The notes under the pieces are model-generated. The model was given only the letters and a program-made list of their open reading frames with translations, was not told where the DNA came from and searched no databases. DNA of 64,000 nucleotides, taken from Alteromonas sp. KC3 (GTDB lineage Bacteria > Pseudomonadota > Gammaproteobacteria > Enterobacterales > Alteromonadaceae). Position 1 is the first letter of the stretch, and each line of letters opens with the position of its first letter. Both the position numbers and the translations under genes were made by a program. This document shows positions 21,850 through 31,800 of this stretch, in pieces. The stretch lies in NCBI RefSeq assembly GCF_016756315.1, contig NZ_AP024235.1:992001-1056000 (forward strand), in the 5' to 3' direction.

Positions 21850-23802
21850 ATGAAATCGAAACACGGGATAGACGGCATTTCAAAATGCATGGCAGTACTT
21901 ATTTTCTCTACTTGCGTGATAACCGCGTGTAGCAGTGGAGATGGCGGCGATGAAGAACAAGCGCCACAGCTTACGTTAACCACCTCTACTGATTCACCAT
22001 TGGGACAAAGTCCACATATATCGGCGAGCCAGTATGTCAAAAATGGTCTGTATTTAGTAAATGTGCAACAACGCGAAAGTTCCAGTGATGGAAGTGGTGA
22101 TGTAGCCGCAGAAGCCCCTGAGTTTTCAACGACCACAACGCAGATTGATGGCGTAGACGAGGCCGACCGTATTGAATATGACGGCGAGTATTTTTATGTC
22201 GCCAATTTACCTACGTGGAACTCACAATCAGGCATAGAAAATCGCGTGAGAATATTGAAACGACAAAATGATTTTTCTCTTGACGTTATTGCTGATATAC
22301 CGCTTGAGTCTGAGCAAGAAATGGCTGGCATGTATCTTCATGATAAGCGCCTTGGTGTGATTACCCGTAAGTTTGGCTACTATCCATTAGAAGACGCTGT
22401 TGCCACCTCAAGCCCATGGCACAGCCCAGACAACGACACTCAGATAGAATTCATTGACGTTACCTTACCTAATGCGCCAACAACACCTCATAAAGTCAAA
22501 ATTGATGGGCGTCTCATTAGCTCTAGGCGAATAGGGAATGATTTATATCTTGCGATGCAGTATGTGCCTTTTGCTGACAACTTGCCAGCCGTTGATGACA
22601 CTACAAGCAGCCGCATTAAGTATTACCAACATTTACTCGCATTGGATAATGCGTCGTTAGTGCCACACATTACAATCAATGATCAGTCTTCACCGCTTTA
22701 TGACTTAGATAGCTGTCTCGTGCCCGAAAATGCGAGCAATAAGAATGGCCACGTGCAAATGCTTAGTGTGGTAAAAATTGATATGTCATCGCCTTCAACA
22801 TATTCGGCTCTATGTACCATTGTAGAAGCACATGGCTTATTCATGACACATAACAATATGTACTTACATGCAACCCAAGGCAATGATACTGTTTTTCATA
22901 AGGTATCATTGGACAACGGCATTGAATATCAAGCTACGGGGAAGGTGCAAGGCATATTTGGCTGGAGTAGTTCTGCTCAACTCAAGATGTCTGAGCGTGA
23001 TAATTATTTTATGGCACTCACAACACAAGGCCTTTTAGCGGATGACCCTGAACACTATCTACATGTTCTTAAGCAGCAAGGTCGCCAGTTAGTTGAAGTG
23101 ACCACACTTCCTAATGACAACGAGCCCTCGCCAATAGGAAAGCCCGGAGAAGATGTTTATGCAGTACGCTTCTTTGACGATAAGGCATATGTGGTTACTT
23201 TTGAGCAAATCGACCCGCTTTACGTTATTGATCTCTTGGATGTAGAAGCACCATTTATACGCGGAGAACTTACAATTCCTGGCTTTTCAAGCTATTTACA
23301 TCCAATGGAAAATGGCTTGCTGTTAGGAATAGGGCAACAAGTCATTGGGGCGAATATTCCGAGCGCTGGCGAGCAACCCATGACAACGCCGGTGGAAGAT
23401 GGGATGAAGGTAAGCTTGTTTGATGTCGTAGACCCTGAAAACCCTATATTACTTAACGAGTACGTGTGGCCTGATACGTATACTGGGGCTGAATACGATT
23501 ATAGAGCGTTGTCGGTGTTAAAAACGCCAACGGGGTATCGCTTTGCACTGCCATCTGAATCATGGATAAGCGATGAAGGTATATTTTCAATACACTATGC
23601 TTTGCAAATGTTAGCGGTTGATAGCGACGAAAGAACATTATCCCTCGTGGGAAGCATCACTCAGCCTCAAGATAATGACAATTATTATGGCAGCTACGAA
23701 GATAGAAGTGTGTTGCATAGTGATCATGTGTATTACTTAAGAGGCAACAACATCTATCACTCTTTGTGGCAGCAAGAGTCTGTCATAGACGGTCCTTACT
23801 AA
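21850..23802 (+). CDS. Lipoprotein with C-terminal beta-propeller domain
   Basis: 650-residue exported lipoprotein: signal peptide with lipobox VITACSS, an acidic linker, then TTQIDGVDEADRIEYDGEYFYVAN, the hallmark start of the secreted beta-propeller family (Beta_propel, PF09826 as I recall). Several blade-like repeats follow, e.g. LIEFIDVTLPNAP-type and LYVIDLLDVEAPFIRGELTIPGF. ATG 21850 is selected because AAGGA lies upstream and it begins the signal peptide; the frame extends to 21799. Faces the outside or the periplasm. The function is unknown; transcribed divergently from mipA. Confidence 0.8.
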   Translation: MKSKHGIDGISKCMAVLIFSTCVITACSSGDGGDEEQAPQLTLTTSTDSPLGQSPHISASQYVKNGLYLVNVQQRESSSDGSGDVAAEAPEFSTTTTQIDGVDEADRIEYDGEYFYVANLPTWNSQSGIENRVRILKRQNDFSLDVIADIPLESEQEMAGMYLHDKRLGVITRKFGYYPLEDAVATSSPWHSPDNDTQIEFIDVTLPNAPTTPHKVKIDGRLISSRRIGNDLYLAMQYVPFADNLPAVDDTTSSRIKYYQHLLALDNASLVPHITINDQSSPLYDLDSCLVPENASNKNGHVQMLSVVKIDMSSPSTYSALCTIVEAHGLFMTHNNMYLHATQGNDTVFHKVSLDNGIEYQATGKVQGIFGWSSSAQLKMSERDNYFMALTTQGLLADDPEHYLHVLKQQGRQLVEVTTLPNDNEPSPIGKPGEDVYAVRFFDDKAYVVTFEQIDPLYVIDLLDVEAPFIRGELTIPGFSSYLHPMENGLLLGIGQQVIGANIPSAGEQPMTTPVEDGMKVSLFDVVDPENPILLNEYVWPDTYTGAEYDYRALSVLKTPTGYRFALPSESWISDEGIFSIHYALQMLAVDSDERTLSLVGSITQPQDNDNYYGSYEDRSVLHSDHVYYLRGNNIYHSLWQQESVIDGPY

Positions 23803-23843
23803 CGCGTACTAAGCGTTTACGGTATACGCTGCTTCAGTGCAGG

Positions 23844-24161
23844 TTATACCTCAAAGTCTATACGTTTAATTATTCCCTCCCAGCCGGGAGGGATCTTTCC
23901 TTGAAGTACATAGGAATACGCTAGCAACTCAGCTATTACGTAGTACAAGGATTCTGGAATATCTTGTCCAACATCTAAAGTAGCGAGTACTTCACTTAGG
24001 TAGGGATCTTCGTGTATGAGGATCCCGGTTTCCTGCGCCATCGCAATAATTGCCTCAGCGAGATCGCCGTAGCCTTTTGCAACTACTTTTGGGGTGTTTT
24101 TCTTATCACCCCCTTCGTATTTAAGCCCTATAGCCCGTTTTGCTTTTTGTGTGTCACTCAT
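23844..24161 (-). CDS. FlhB C-terminal-domain-like protein (orphan export switch)
   Basis: 105 residues equivalent to the cytoplasmic FlhB-CC fragment. IGLKYEGGDKKNTPKVVAKG aligns with the FlhB segment that follows the NPTH autocleavage site, and ESLYYVIAELLAYSYVLQG matches the FlhB C-terminus. The membrane domain and the NPTH motif are missing, so the protein resembles FlhB after cleavage (compare FlhX of Helicobacter). The ATG overlaps the FliK-like stop (ATGA), so the two are coupled. Probably influences flagellar export or hook-length control; not demonstrated. Confidence 0.85.
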   Translation of the reverse strand: MSDTQKAKRAIGLKYEGGDKKNTPKVVAKGYGDLAEAIIAMAQETGILIHEDPYLSEVLATLDVGQDIPESLYYVIAELLAYSYVLQGKIPPGWEGIIKRIDFEV

Positions 24162-26641
24162 ACGCGCGTCTCAAATATTTGATGAGGACGTGTATTTAAC
24201 GACTCGGGAATATGGCCTCGCTGAAAGGTAGATTGCTCAACGGTTAAGCCTAGTTCGGTAAGGCGTTTTTTGAGGTAGGGAAGGGTATCTGCAAGTCGCT
24301 TAAGTATCACATCGTTAGACGCGTACAAGTCGAGGGTAATGGTGTCATTGTCTATTTTGGATTTTGCCAACACTGCTCCGGTACTTCCGATATCTAACTT
24401 CATTGTTACGTTCCATAACTTGCGTTCGCCTTTTTGTTGCCGTGCTTGATTAGGCTTTTCTTGCTCGCGCTGAACAAACAGTTCGGTAGGCGAATGCTGT
24501 TGAGATAGCGAGGGAAATACGTAGTAAAGACTATCTTGCCCTTGAATTCTGCTTTCTGCACTGGCTAATTTTGCTTGCTGATGGGAGGCCAATAAGGTTT
24601 TCAATTGGGATAACAGTTGATGGCGACTATCTAATTGATTTAGCTCCTGGCTTACTTTACTTGGCTGCGCGGGCACGCCCATATTTGTGAGTGTTTTCGA
24701 AATGATTGAGTCGGGGGCGTCAGCAAGTGATTTTAGCGATGGTTGGCGCTGTATTGCGCGACCAGCTAGAGCAAGCTGAACTAAAGCGACCAACCCTTGA
24801 ACAAAGCTTGATGAGGCTACCGGAGAGGTCAGCGTCAATGGTGTCGCAAGCAGTGCATTGGCGGTAAATACCTGTTGAATTCGTTGTGATAAACCTTGCT
24901 CTGCCAACTCCATGGTTGGTTTGGACGACGCTATTTGTTCACCAGAAACGCTGCCCTGTGCAGGTGACTGCAATTTTTGCTCTACGTCAGCCATGACAGA
25001 CGAGGTTACATTAGTCTTGGTGCTTGTGCCGGTGAGTTGTTGTAGCGCACTTGAAAGTAAACTGTTTGAAGCCGCCTTTGCTTGATTACCCAGTAGTTTT
25101 GCAAGTGCTGCAAGGTCATGTTTCGCGGTAGTTTCTGTTTTTTGCTGCTCGGCTTGATGCGCGCTATCTCGTTGCAGGCTGTTGGTCGCCACAGTTGAAG
25201 TATTGGTGTTTTGTGGCTCGCCGCTCATATTCAACGCCTGTCGGGTTGAAGGTTTTGCGTTTAGCACATCAAGGGATTTTAATTGCTGTAAGAGCTTTTC
25301 TATTGCCAGTTTTTCAGTAGGGCTAGCCGTGGCGTTTGGGGGAGGATTGACCGCACTATTACTTGTACCCTCTACAATAGAAAGTAGTTGAGACAAGGCG
25401 TGCTGAGTATTCCCCGTTTGACTGAGCAAGACGCGCGATAAGGTCATAATAGCGCGGTGTACATCACTGTCTTTCAGAGAAGCAGATAAAAGCGCAGTGG
25501 ATGCGTGTTTATTGATCCCATCTTGTTGCTGGAGAGACTGAGTCTCCAAAGGCGTTTTACCGTCTATAAGCATCGCCTTTGGCAGCAATGCTAGATCGAT
25601 TTGCGCTACTTGTTTGTTATCTAATACAGGCAGTGCTTGCGCCTGAGTTTGAGAAAGTGCGATAGAAACTAAGGCTCTATGGTGTGCCGATTGAATGGTA
25701 ATAACCCCATCGCGAGTTTTGCCTGCATTGTCACTTAATCCAATTAATGCTGCACTTTTTAAAACGTTAGGCGTTTGCGTGATTTCACTCGGTAAAAAAG
25801 ATTTTAAAGAAGCGCTATTAAGACTTTTAGACTCAAGTGCGACTGTACCCTGCTTTAACGCAGCTTCAATAACTTGGGTGTGCGTAGCGCTAGTCATATT
25901 ACTGAGCCTGAGAGGCGTTGTGCGACTTTGTGCGTCTAATGTATTTGCGCTAGTAGGCGAGAGCGTTGCTTGTATCGTGCTTGCGCCTGAATTTGTGGCA
26001 TTTGCTAGAGTCATGGTTACGTGGGAACCCAGCCATTTTTGCAGTAGCGCTTTTTGCTCTGCGCTGCTGATGGAAAGCGCTATTGCACCTTGTGTTTGTG
26101 CCGAAAGTGTCGCCGAAGATACATTGGAAGATGAATTTGGTAAGCGCTTATTGTTCGTATCAAGGGCAAACTGACCATTAGCTAGGGTAACTAATTTTCC
26201 ATTGACAGAAGCCGCTGAGTTGCCGCTTTCCAGTGCCTGCATAAGGGCCTTAAACAGTGCACCACGCTCAGCATGAGGTAACTCGATTTGATGCGTGGTG
26301 TTCGTAGTGGCGCTTAGAATAGCTGAAACGTTCTTGTCACCAATATTGTTATTGGGGAGCACTGCAAGTTGCGGGTTTTGGTGCGCTTGCTGTGTTACCT
26401 CAACGGGTACTTTAATGTTGAGCGACTGTGATGTTGATGACGGTGTCCTTATCGCAAGAATATGCTCTGGCAATCGCGCCACGGTTACCCTCGCAGCATT
26501 AGCCAATGCGACAGTTTGAGAGAGCGCTACTTGATTTCCCGTTGCTTGATTGGCTAAGGTTGATTGCCCAGCAGCGTTTACCACAGAGGCCGATTCTTGG
26601 CGAACTGCGTTGGCAATAAGTGAAGTAAGGTGTGATGTCAT
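24158..26641 (-). CDS. FliK-like hook-length control protein
   Basis: 827 residues. A long low-complexity, Ala/Ser/Gln/Thr-rich region precedes a C-terminal domain of about 90 residues (WNVTMKLDIGSTGAVLAKSKI, ITLDLYASNDVILKRLADTLPYLKKRLTELGL). That domain fits the FliK C-terminal (Flg_hook) fold that contacts FlhB. ATG 26641 (MTSHLTSLI) is preferred over the upstream in-frame ATG 26716. No other flagellar genes are in the window. Pairing with a FlhB-C mimic suggests a second length or export switch module. Divergent from ccmA. Confidence 0.75.
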   Translation of the reverse strand: MTSHLTSLIANAVRQESASVVNAAGQSTLANQATGNQVALSQTVALANAARVTVARLPEHILAIRTPSSTSQSLNIKVPVEVTQQAHQNPQLAVLPNNNIGDKNVSAILSATTNTTHQIELPHAERGALFKALMQALESGNSAASVNGKLVTLANGQFALDTNNKRLPNSSSNVSSATLSAQTQGAIALSISSAEQKALLQKWLGSHVTMTLANATNSGASTIQATLSPTSANTLDAQSRTTPLRLSNMTSATHTQVIEAALKQGTVALESKSLNSASLKSFLPSEITQTPNVLKSAALIGLSDNAGKTRDGVITIQSAHHRALVSIALSQTQAQALPVLDNKQVAQIDLALLPKAMLIDGKTPLETQSLQQQDGINKHASTALLSASLKDSDVHRAIMTLSRVLLSQTGNTQHALSQLLSIVEGTSNSAVNPPPNATASPTEKLAIEKLLQQLKSLDVLNAKPSTRQALNMSGEPQNTNTSTVATNSLQRDSAHQAEQQKTETTAKHDLAALAKLLGNQAKAASNSLLSSALQQLTGTSTKTNVTSSVMADVEQKLQSPAQGSVSGEQIASSKPTMELAEQGLSQRIQQVFTANALLATPLTLTSPVASSSFVQGLVALVQLALAGRAIQRQPSLKSLADAPDSIISKTLTNMGVPAQPSKVSQELNQLDSRHQLLSQLKTLLASHQQAKLASAESRIQGQDSLYYVFPSLSQQHSPTELFVQREQEKPNQARQQKGERKLWNVTMKLDIGSTGAVLAKSKIDNDTITLDLYASNDVILKRLADTLPYLKKRLTELGLTVEQSTFQRGHIPESLNTRPHQIFETRV

Positions 26642-26836
26642 AGAAAGCGTATCGGCAACAAGCAGGCAAACATTATTTAATTCATTTAAGCACAATACAC
26701 AGCAGCCAGCACACAAACTCGTGCTTTGTCATTGAAGTAAATCATATTTAATTGGAATTCACGACTGCGAAAAAGCCGTCATGTGGTAAACTATCGCGGT
26801 TTTTTCAGATTGACGATTTTTTGGGGTTTATAGGCT

Positions 26837-27460
26837 GTGTTAGAAGCATGCAGTTTAACGTGCATTAAAAGAGATAGAAGCCTGTTTGAAGGGCTTTCGC
26901 TGGTAGTTAACACTGGTGAACTCTTATACTTGCGCGGTCCCAACGGCGCTGGAAAAACCAGCTTACTGCGTATTTTAACAGGGTTAAGCGATGCTGACGC
27001 TGGACAAGTTAAATACGACGGGAGCAATATCAAGGAGATAAAAGCGGACTACTACGCAGCCCTTTTTTATCTCGGCCACAAAACAGGTAATAACAATAGT
27101 CTTTCCGCGCTAGATAACTTGTCATTTTGGCTCTTACAGCATGGTGTTAGTGTTACGCAAGATAAATTGTATGACGCCCTTGCTCGCGTTGGCTTGGTTG
27201 GTCTTGAGGATGTTCCGGTTCGATATTTATCCGCAGGGCAACAGCGACGTGTGGCGCTTGCTCGCCTCTGGCTTAAGCCAGCAAAAGTCTGGATTTTAGA
27301 CGAGCCCTTTACGGCGCTTGATGTAAAAGGCATTGCATTACTTGAACAAACAATGAAGTCTCACGTAGATAAAGGGGGGATTGTGCTGACAACTTCGCAT
27401 CAACCTTTATCAGATTTGGCGGGTGCGCATCGCGTGTTTGACTTGGAGTATCGATTTTAA
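26837..27460 (+). CDS. ccmA: Cytochrome c biogenesis ATP-binding protein CcmA
   Basis: ATPase of the CcmAB(CD) complex that releases haem-loaded CcmE. 207 residues starting at GTG (MLEACSLTCIKRDRSLFEGL). Walker A RGPNGAGKTSLLRIL, signature LSAGQQRRVALARLWL, Walker B VWILDEPFTALD. First gene of a tight operon ccmABCDEFGHI-mlaA; it shares its last base with the ccmB start codon. Confidence 0.97.
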   Translation: MLEACSLTCIKRDRSLFEGLSLVVNTGELLYLRGPNGAGKTSLLRILTGLSDADAGQVKYDGSNIKEIKADYYAALFYLGHKTGNNNSLSALDNLSFWLLQHGVSVTQDKLYDALARVGLVGLEDVPVRYLSAGQQRRVALARLWLKPAKVWILDEPFTALDVKGIALLEQTMKSHVDKGGIVLTTSHQPLSDLAGAHRVFDLEYRF

Positions 27461-28125
27461 TGTCATTGTATCACGGGATTTTCAAACGTGATTTACACAT
27501 CGCGTTTAAGCAAAAAGCTGAATTGGTGCAGCCCCTCATGTTTTTGCTAATGGTGGTAACGCTCTTTCCCCTTGGCGTAAGCCCGTCACCTGATACGTTG
27601 CAACGTATCGGTCCAGGCGTTATTTGGATAGCAGCGATATTATCGTCATTGATGGCGATGGAACGCTTGTTCCGAGATGACTTTAATGATGGTTCGTTAG
27701 AGCAGTACGTTTTGTCGGGCATGGCACTCCCAGCCATTAGCGCGGTGAAAGTTGCAACACATTGGTTAGTGAGTTTCGTTCCTTTACTCTTATTGTCGCC
27801 CTTATTGGCGATGTTTTTGAATTTATCATTTGATATGTACTTGGCGTTGTTGCTTACGTTGTTACTAGGCACACCGTTATTGTCGCTAATTGGTGCCATT
27901 GCAGTGGGTCTGACAGTGGGGTTACAGAAAGGGGGCGTACTTTTAGCCCTGTTGCTCATTCCTGTTTTCATTCCGTTACTGATATTTGCCACATCTGCTG
28001 TGGATTCTGCCGCACTGCAATTACCTTATCATTCACAACTTGCTATCATCGCCGCTATGCTTTTGCTGGCAGCGGCCTTAGCTCCGTTCGCCATAGCGTA
28101 TTCGTTAAAAGTGAGTCAAAATTAA
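27460..28125 (+). CDS. ccmB: Haem exporter subunit CcmB
   Basis: 221-residue integral membrane partner of CcmA with six predicted helices. Family features: IFKRDLHIAFKQKAELVQPL at the N-terminus, LFPLGVSPSPDTLQRIGPGVIWIAA and DDFNDGSLEQ. Start and stop overlap by one base with both neighbours, so translation is coupled. Confidence 0.97.
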   Translation: MSLYHGIFKRDLHIAFKQKAELVQPLMFLLMVVTLFPLGVSPSPDTLQRIGPGVIWIAAILSSLMAMERLFRDDFNDGSLEQYVLSGMALPAISAVKVATHWLVSFVPLLLLSPLLAMFLNLSFDMYLALLLTLLLGTPLLSLIGAIAVGLTVGLQKGGVLLALLLIPVFIPLLIFATSAVDSAALQLPYHSQLAIIAAMLLLAAALAPFAIAYSLKVSQN

Positions 28126-28877
28126 TGTGGAAGTGGTTACACCCCTACGCTAAAACTGAGCGTGCCTACCAACTTTGTTTAACATTACAACCTTGGTTTT
28201 GGGTTGGTGCAGCATTGTGCTTGAGTGTTGGAACCGTTTGGGGTTTGGCATTCGCACCGCAAGATTATCAACAAGGCGATTCTTTTCGCATTATTTATAT
28301 CCATGTACCCAGCGCTATTTTGTCCATGGGGACCTACGTTGCAATGGCAGTGGCTGCATTAGTTGGTATGGTGTGGCAGTGGCGTACTGCATACATGTCC
28401 ATGATTGCCATGGCGCCGGTGGGTGCAGTGATGACCTTTATTGCGTTATTTACCGGCGCAGCATGGGGCAAACCTATGTGGGGAGCGTGGTGGGTATGGG
28501 ATGCTCGGTTAACTTCGGAGCTAATTCTATTGTTTTTGTATATGGGAGTTATTGCGCTATACGGTGCATTTGAAGATAAACAGCAGGCTGGCAAAGCGGC
28601 AGGTGTTATGGCACTTGTGGGCGTGGTGAATATCCCCATTATTCATTACTCAGTAGAGTGGTGGAATACGCTTCATCAGGGAGCAACAATCAGTAAATTT
28701 GATAACCCGTCAATTGCGCCGGAAATGTTATGGCCATTGCTGATTAACTTATTAGGGTTTGCGTTGTTTATTGGTGCAGTCACAACCGTAAGATTGCGCA
28801 ATGAAATTGTTTTAAGAGAAATGCATCGCCCCTGGGTGCAACAATTAGCGAAACATGCACTAAAGGCAGGTAAGTAA
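28125..28877 (+). CDS. ccmC: Haem lyase/delivery protein CcmC
   Basis: Inner-membrane protein that attaches haem to CcmE. 250 residues, six helices. The periplasmic tryptophan-rich WWD motif is WGAWWVWDARLTSELILLFLY, and the haem-ligand histidines sit in IIYIHVPSAILS and IIHYSVEWWNTLHQG. Overlaps ccmB by one base; ccmD follows after one base. Confidence 0.98.
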   Translation: MWKWLHPYAKTERAYQLCLTLQPWFWVGAALCLSVGTVWGLAFAPQDYQQGDSFRIIYIHVPSAILSMGTYVAMAVAALVGMVWQWRTAYMSMIAMAPVGAVMTFIALFTGAAWGKPMWGAWWVWDARLTSELILLFLYMGVIALYGAFEDKQQAGKAAGVMALVGVVNIPIIHYSVEWWNTLHQGATISKFDNPSIAPEMLWPLLINLLGFALFIGAVTTVRLRNEIVLREMHRPWVQQLAKHALKAGK

Positions 28878-28878
28878 T

Positions 28879-29094
28879 ATGCAGTTTGATTCCGTTGCCG
28901 ACTTTCTCAATATGGGCGGATATGCTTTTTATGTGTGGCTATCTTTCGGTATTACTTTTGGTGCAATGGCGCTGGTAGTAATTCAAAGCTATATCAAGCA
29001 AAAATTGTTGCTCAAAGCAGTGATAACCGAGCAAGCGCGCAAAGCACGCATTAAGAAAGCACGTTTACAGGAAGCGCAGGATGATAAGTCTTAG
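28879..29094 (+). CDS. ccmD: Haem exporter protein CcmD
   Basis: 71-residue small single-span protein: FLNMGGYAFYVWLSFGITFGAM, the CcmD signature, followed by a basic cytoplasmic tail. Stabilises CcmC-CcmE with CcmAB. It is followed by a 120-bp gap with a terminator-like hairpin, the only sizeable gap inside the ccm operon. Confidence 0.93.
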   Translation: MQFDSVADFLNMGGYAFYVWLSFGITFGAMALVVIQSYIKQKLLLKAVITEQARKARIKKARLQEAQDDKS

Positions 29095-29157
29095 TGTATT
29101 CATTGAGCATACACGTACTGCGTAGCAAACGTGTTCAAGTGGAATAAAGTTCAAGAA

Positions 29158-29183
29158 GGCACATCACCGAGGTGCCATTTTTT
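29158..29183 (+). terminator. Terminator-like hairpin between ccmD and ccmE
   Basis: Stem GGCAC (29158-29162) / GTGCC (29172-29176) followed by ATTTTTTT (29177-29184). The stem is only 5 bp, so it may attenuate rather than stop transcription, giving ccmABCD and ccmEFGHI different levels. Confidence 0.45.
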
Positions 29184-29214
29184 TAGTATTAGAAATTCGA
29201 AGTGAGATAGTTGC

Positions 29215-29727
29215 ATGAACCCGAGACGAAAGCAGCGATTAGCCGTAGTTGGAATTATCGGTTTTTTGGTTGTAAGTGCAATTGGATTAATGCTTTATGC
29301 GTTAAACGACAGTATTGACCTGTTTTATACGCCAAGTGAAATTATTGAAGGCAAAAACGGGCAGAAGCCACAAATCGGACAGCGTTTACGCATAGGTGGT
29401 ATGGTCGTACCCGGCAGTGTTAAGCGTGACAGCGAGAGCTTGGCGGTGAGCTTCGACTTAATCGACACGGGCCCTACAGTAACGGTAACTTACACAGGTA
29501 TTTTGCCCGATTTATTTCGTGAGGGACAAGGCATAGTTGCGACAGGTGTTTTAACCCAAACTGGACACATAAAAGCGCAAGAAGTACTGGCAAAGCATGA
29601 TGAAGAATATATGCCTCCAGAATTAGCTGAAAAAATGAAAGGCATAAAGCACGTCAAGCCTGACAATATGCCCAAGAGCGCGAATTCTGAAAGCAGTGAT
29701 GCAAGTCAATCGGCACAAGGATACTAA
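29215..29727 (+). CDS. ccmE: Haem chaperone CcmE
   Basis: Membrane-anchored periplasmic haem chaperone, 170 residues. One N-terminal helix (about 8-29), an OB-fold domain, and the haem-binding His128 in [13 protein letters not shown]. The tail is hydrophilic. Start ATG 29215 lies 120 bp after ccmD; ccmF starts three bases after the stop. Confidence 0.98.
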   Translation: MNPRRKQRLAVVGIIGFLVVSAIGLMLYALNDSIDLFYTPSEIIEGKNGQKPQIGQRLRIGGMVVPGSVKRDSESLAVSFDLIDTGPTVTVTYTGILPDLFREGQGIVATGVLTQTGHIKAQEVLAKHDEEYMPPELAEKMKGIKHVKPDNMPKSANSESSDASQSAQGY

Positions 29728-29730
29728 GGC

Positions 29731-31800
29731 ATGGTTCCCGAGATTGGAAATATTGCACTAACACTCGCATTAGTATTATCTATCCTCCTCGCCGTTTATC
29801 CACTGTGGGGGGCACATCGCCAACATGAAGCGCTAATGGCGACGGCAAAACCTTTGGCGATAGGGTTATTCATCTTCACGCTTATTGCCTATGTATGTCT
29901 TACCTACGCCTTTGTGACAGATGATTTTAGCGTGGCTTACGTAGCGCAGCATTCTAATAGTCGATTGCCTATTTACTACAAAATAACGGCAGTGTGGGGC
30001 GGACACGAAGGTTCTTTCTTGCTGTGGGTTTTGATGCTGTCAGTATGGACAGTGGCGGTCGCTATTTTCAGTAAGGGAATTCCGCTTGCGATGGTCGCAC
30101 GTGTGCTTGCCGTGCTAGGAATGGTAGGCATCGGCTTTTATCTGTTTATGTTATTAACCTCTAATCCATTTAATAGCATGTTGCCGTTTTTCCCTGTCGA
30201 TGGAAGGGATTTAAACCCGTTACTTCAAGATTTTGGCATGATAATCCATCCGCCCATGTTGTACATGGGCTACGTTGGTTTTTCTGTTGCTTTTGCTTTT
30301 GCTATTTCAGCGCTTATCTCTGGTCAATTAGATTCAACATGGGCCCGTTGGTCACGTCCATGGGTGATTGCTGCTTGGGCGTTTCTTACAGTAGGTATTG
30401 CGCTTGGTAGCTGGTGGGCATATTACGAACTCGGCTGGGGAGGCTGGTGGTTCTGGGACCCGGTTGAAAACGCATCCTTTATGCCGTGGTTGGTAGGTAC
30501 TGCGCTAATGCACTCTCTTGCGGTAACTGAAAAGCGAAAAGCCTTTAAATCGTGGACAGTGTTATTAGCCATAGCGGCATTCAGCCTCAGTTTGTTGGGA
30601 ACCTTTTTAGTTCGCTCAGGTGTTATTGTTTCCGTTCATTCTTTTGCCAGTGATCCTACGCGGGGACTGTTCATCCTTGGTATTTTAATTGTACTAAGCG
30701 GGTTAGGGTTATTGCTTTATGCCCTCCGTGCAGCGTCACTGAAAAGCCCTGGTCGTTATCAAGCATTTTCACGTGAAGTATTGCTAATGGGCAATAATGT
30801 GTTTCTTTGTGCAGCGACATTAGTTGTGCTGTTAGGAACGCTTTTACCGTTAATTCACAAGGAGCTGGGGCTAGGAAGTATCTCTGTTGGCGCCCCGTTT
30901 TTTAATCAAATGTTTACCCTTTTGATAGTGCCTTTTGTACTGATTCTTGGCCTTGGACCACTAACACGTTGGAAGCAACAAAAGGCCAGTGAGCTTCAAA
31001 AACAGTTACTTGTTGCCGGTGGCATTGCAATGAGTGCTGGCGTGCTGGTGAATTTTGCCTACGATGCACCCACCTATATGGGTGTATTGGGGATGGTGCT
31101 GGTATTTTGGATCCTCGTCACAACTGTTCAAGAAGTGGTTCAGCGTATTAGTGCCATGCCCGAAAAAGGCGCTGACAAAAATAGCTTGATGACCAAACTT
31201 CGCAAATTAACGCCAAGTCACTGGGGAATGGTGTTAGGTCATGTTGGTTTTGCCATTGTCATTATTGGTATCACGTTGGTATCTAATTATGAGTTGGAAA
31301 GAGATGTGCGAATGGATGTGGGTGATACGGTAAGTTTGGGTGGCTATGACTTTACCTTTAAAGATGTAAGGAAAGTTCAGGGGCCCAATTATCAAGCTGA
31401 TGCAGGCATTTTCGATGTATATAAAGATGGAGAGAAAGTGGCTCATCTTATGCCTGAAAAACGCCTATACATCGTGCAGCGAATGCCAATGACGGAAGCG
31501 GCTATCCACTCAAATGTGGCCAGGGATTTGTTTATTGCAATGGGTGAGCCATTAGACAACGGGGCTTGGGCGATTCGTATTTACATTAAGCCATTTGTTA
31601 TATGGCTATGGGCCGGTGCCGTTGTAATGGCTATTGGTGGGATTTTCTCAATTTGTGACAAGCGCTATCGTATGGCGAAGGTTAAGAAAGTGAGCGCAGT
31701 GTTGAATAAAATGACTGCAGGTAAGCGCGGTGTCTCGAACAAAAGCAACGTCAGTGTTGATCACGTTGCACAAAACTCTGCGACAAAAGGAGAGGCATAA
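29731..31800 (+). CDS. ccmF: Cytochrome c haem lyase subunit CcmF
   Basis: Large polytopic subunit of the haem ligase CcmFH(I), 689 residues, about 14-15 helices. WWD motif GWGGWWFWDPVENASFMPWL, with nearby HS in TALMHSLAVTEKRKAFKSW and periplasmic histidines (GGHEGSFLLW, VSVHSFASDPTRG). Its stop and the ccmG start overlap as TAATG. Confidence 0.98.
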   Translation: MVPEIGNIALTLALVLSILLAVYPLWGAHRQHEALMATAKPLAIGLFIFTLIAYVCLTYAFVTDDFSVAYVAQHSNSRLPIYYKITAVWGGHEGSFLLWVLMLSVWTVAVAIFSKGIPLAMVARVLAVLGMVGIGFYLFMLLTSNPFNSMLPFFPVDGRDLNPLLQDFGMIIHPPMLYMGYVGFSVAFAFAISALISGQLDSTWARWSRPWVIAAWAFLTVGIALGSWWAYYELGWGGWWFWDPVENASFMPWLVGTALMHSLAVTEKRKAFKSWTVLLAIAAFSLSLLGTFLVRSGVIVSVHSFASDPTRGLFILGILIVLSGLGLLLYALRAASLKSPGRYQAFSREVLLMGNNVFLCAATLVVLLGTLLPLIHKELGLGSISVGAPFFNQMFTLLIVPFVLILGLGPLTRWKQQKASELQKQLLVAGGIAMSAGVLVNFAYDAPTYMGVLGMVLVFWILVTTVQEVVQRISAMPEKGADKNSLMTKLRKLTPSHWGMVLGHVGFAIVIIGITLVSNYELERDVRMDVGDTVSLGGYDFTFKDVRKVQGPNYQADAGIFDVYKDGEKVAHLMPEKRLYIVQRMPMTEAAIHSNVARDLFIAMGEPLDNGAWAIRIYIKPFVIWLWAGAVVMAIGGIFSICDKRYRMAKVKKVSAVLNKMTAGKRGVSNKSNVSVDHVAQNSATKGEA

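Noticed and set aside
24182..26735. Plus-strand frames opposite the FliK-like gene, up to 159 codons
   Set aside because: They are shadows of the low-complexity coding strand and have no start context or domain.
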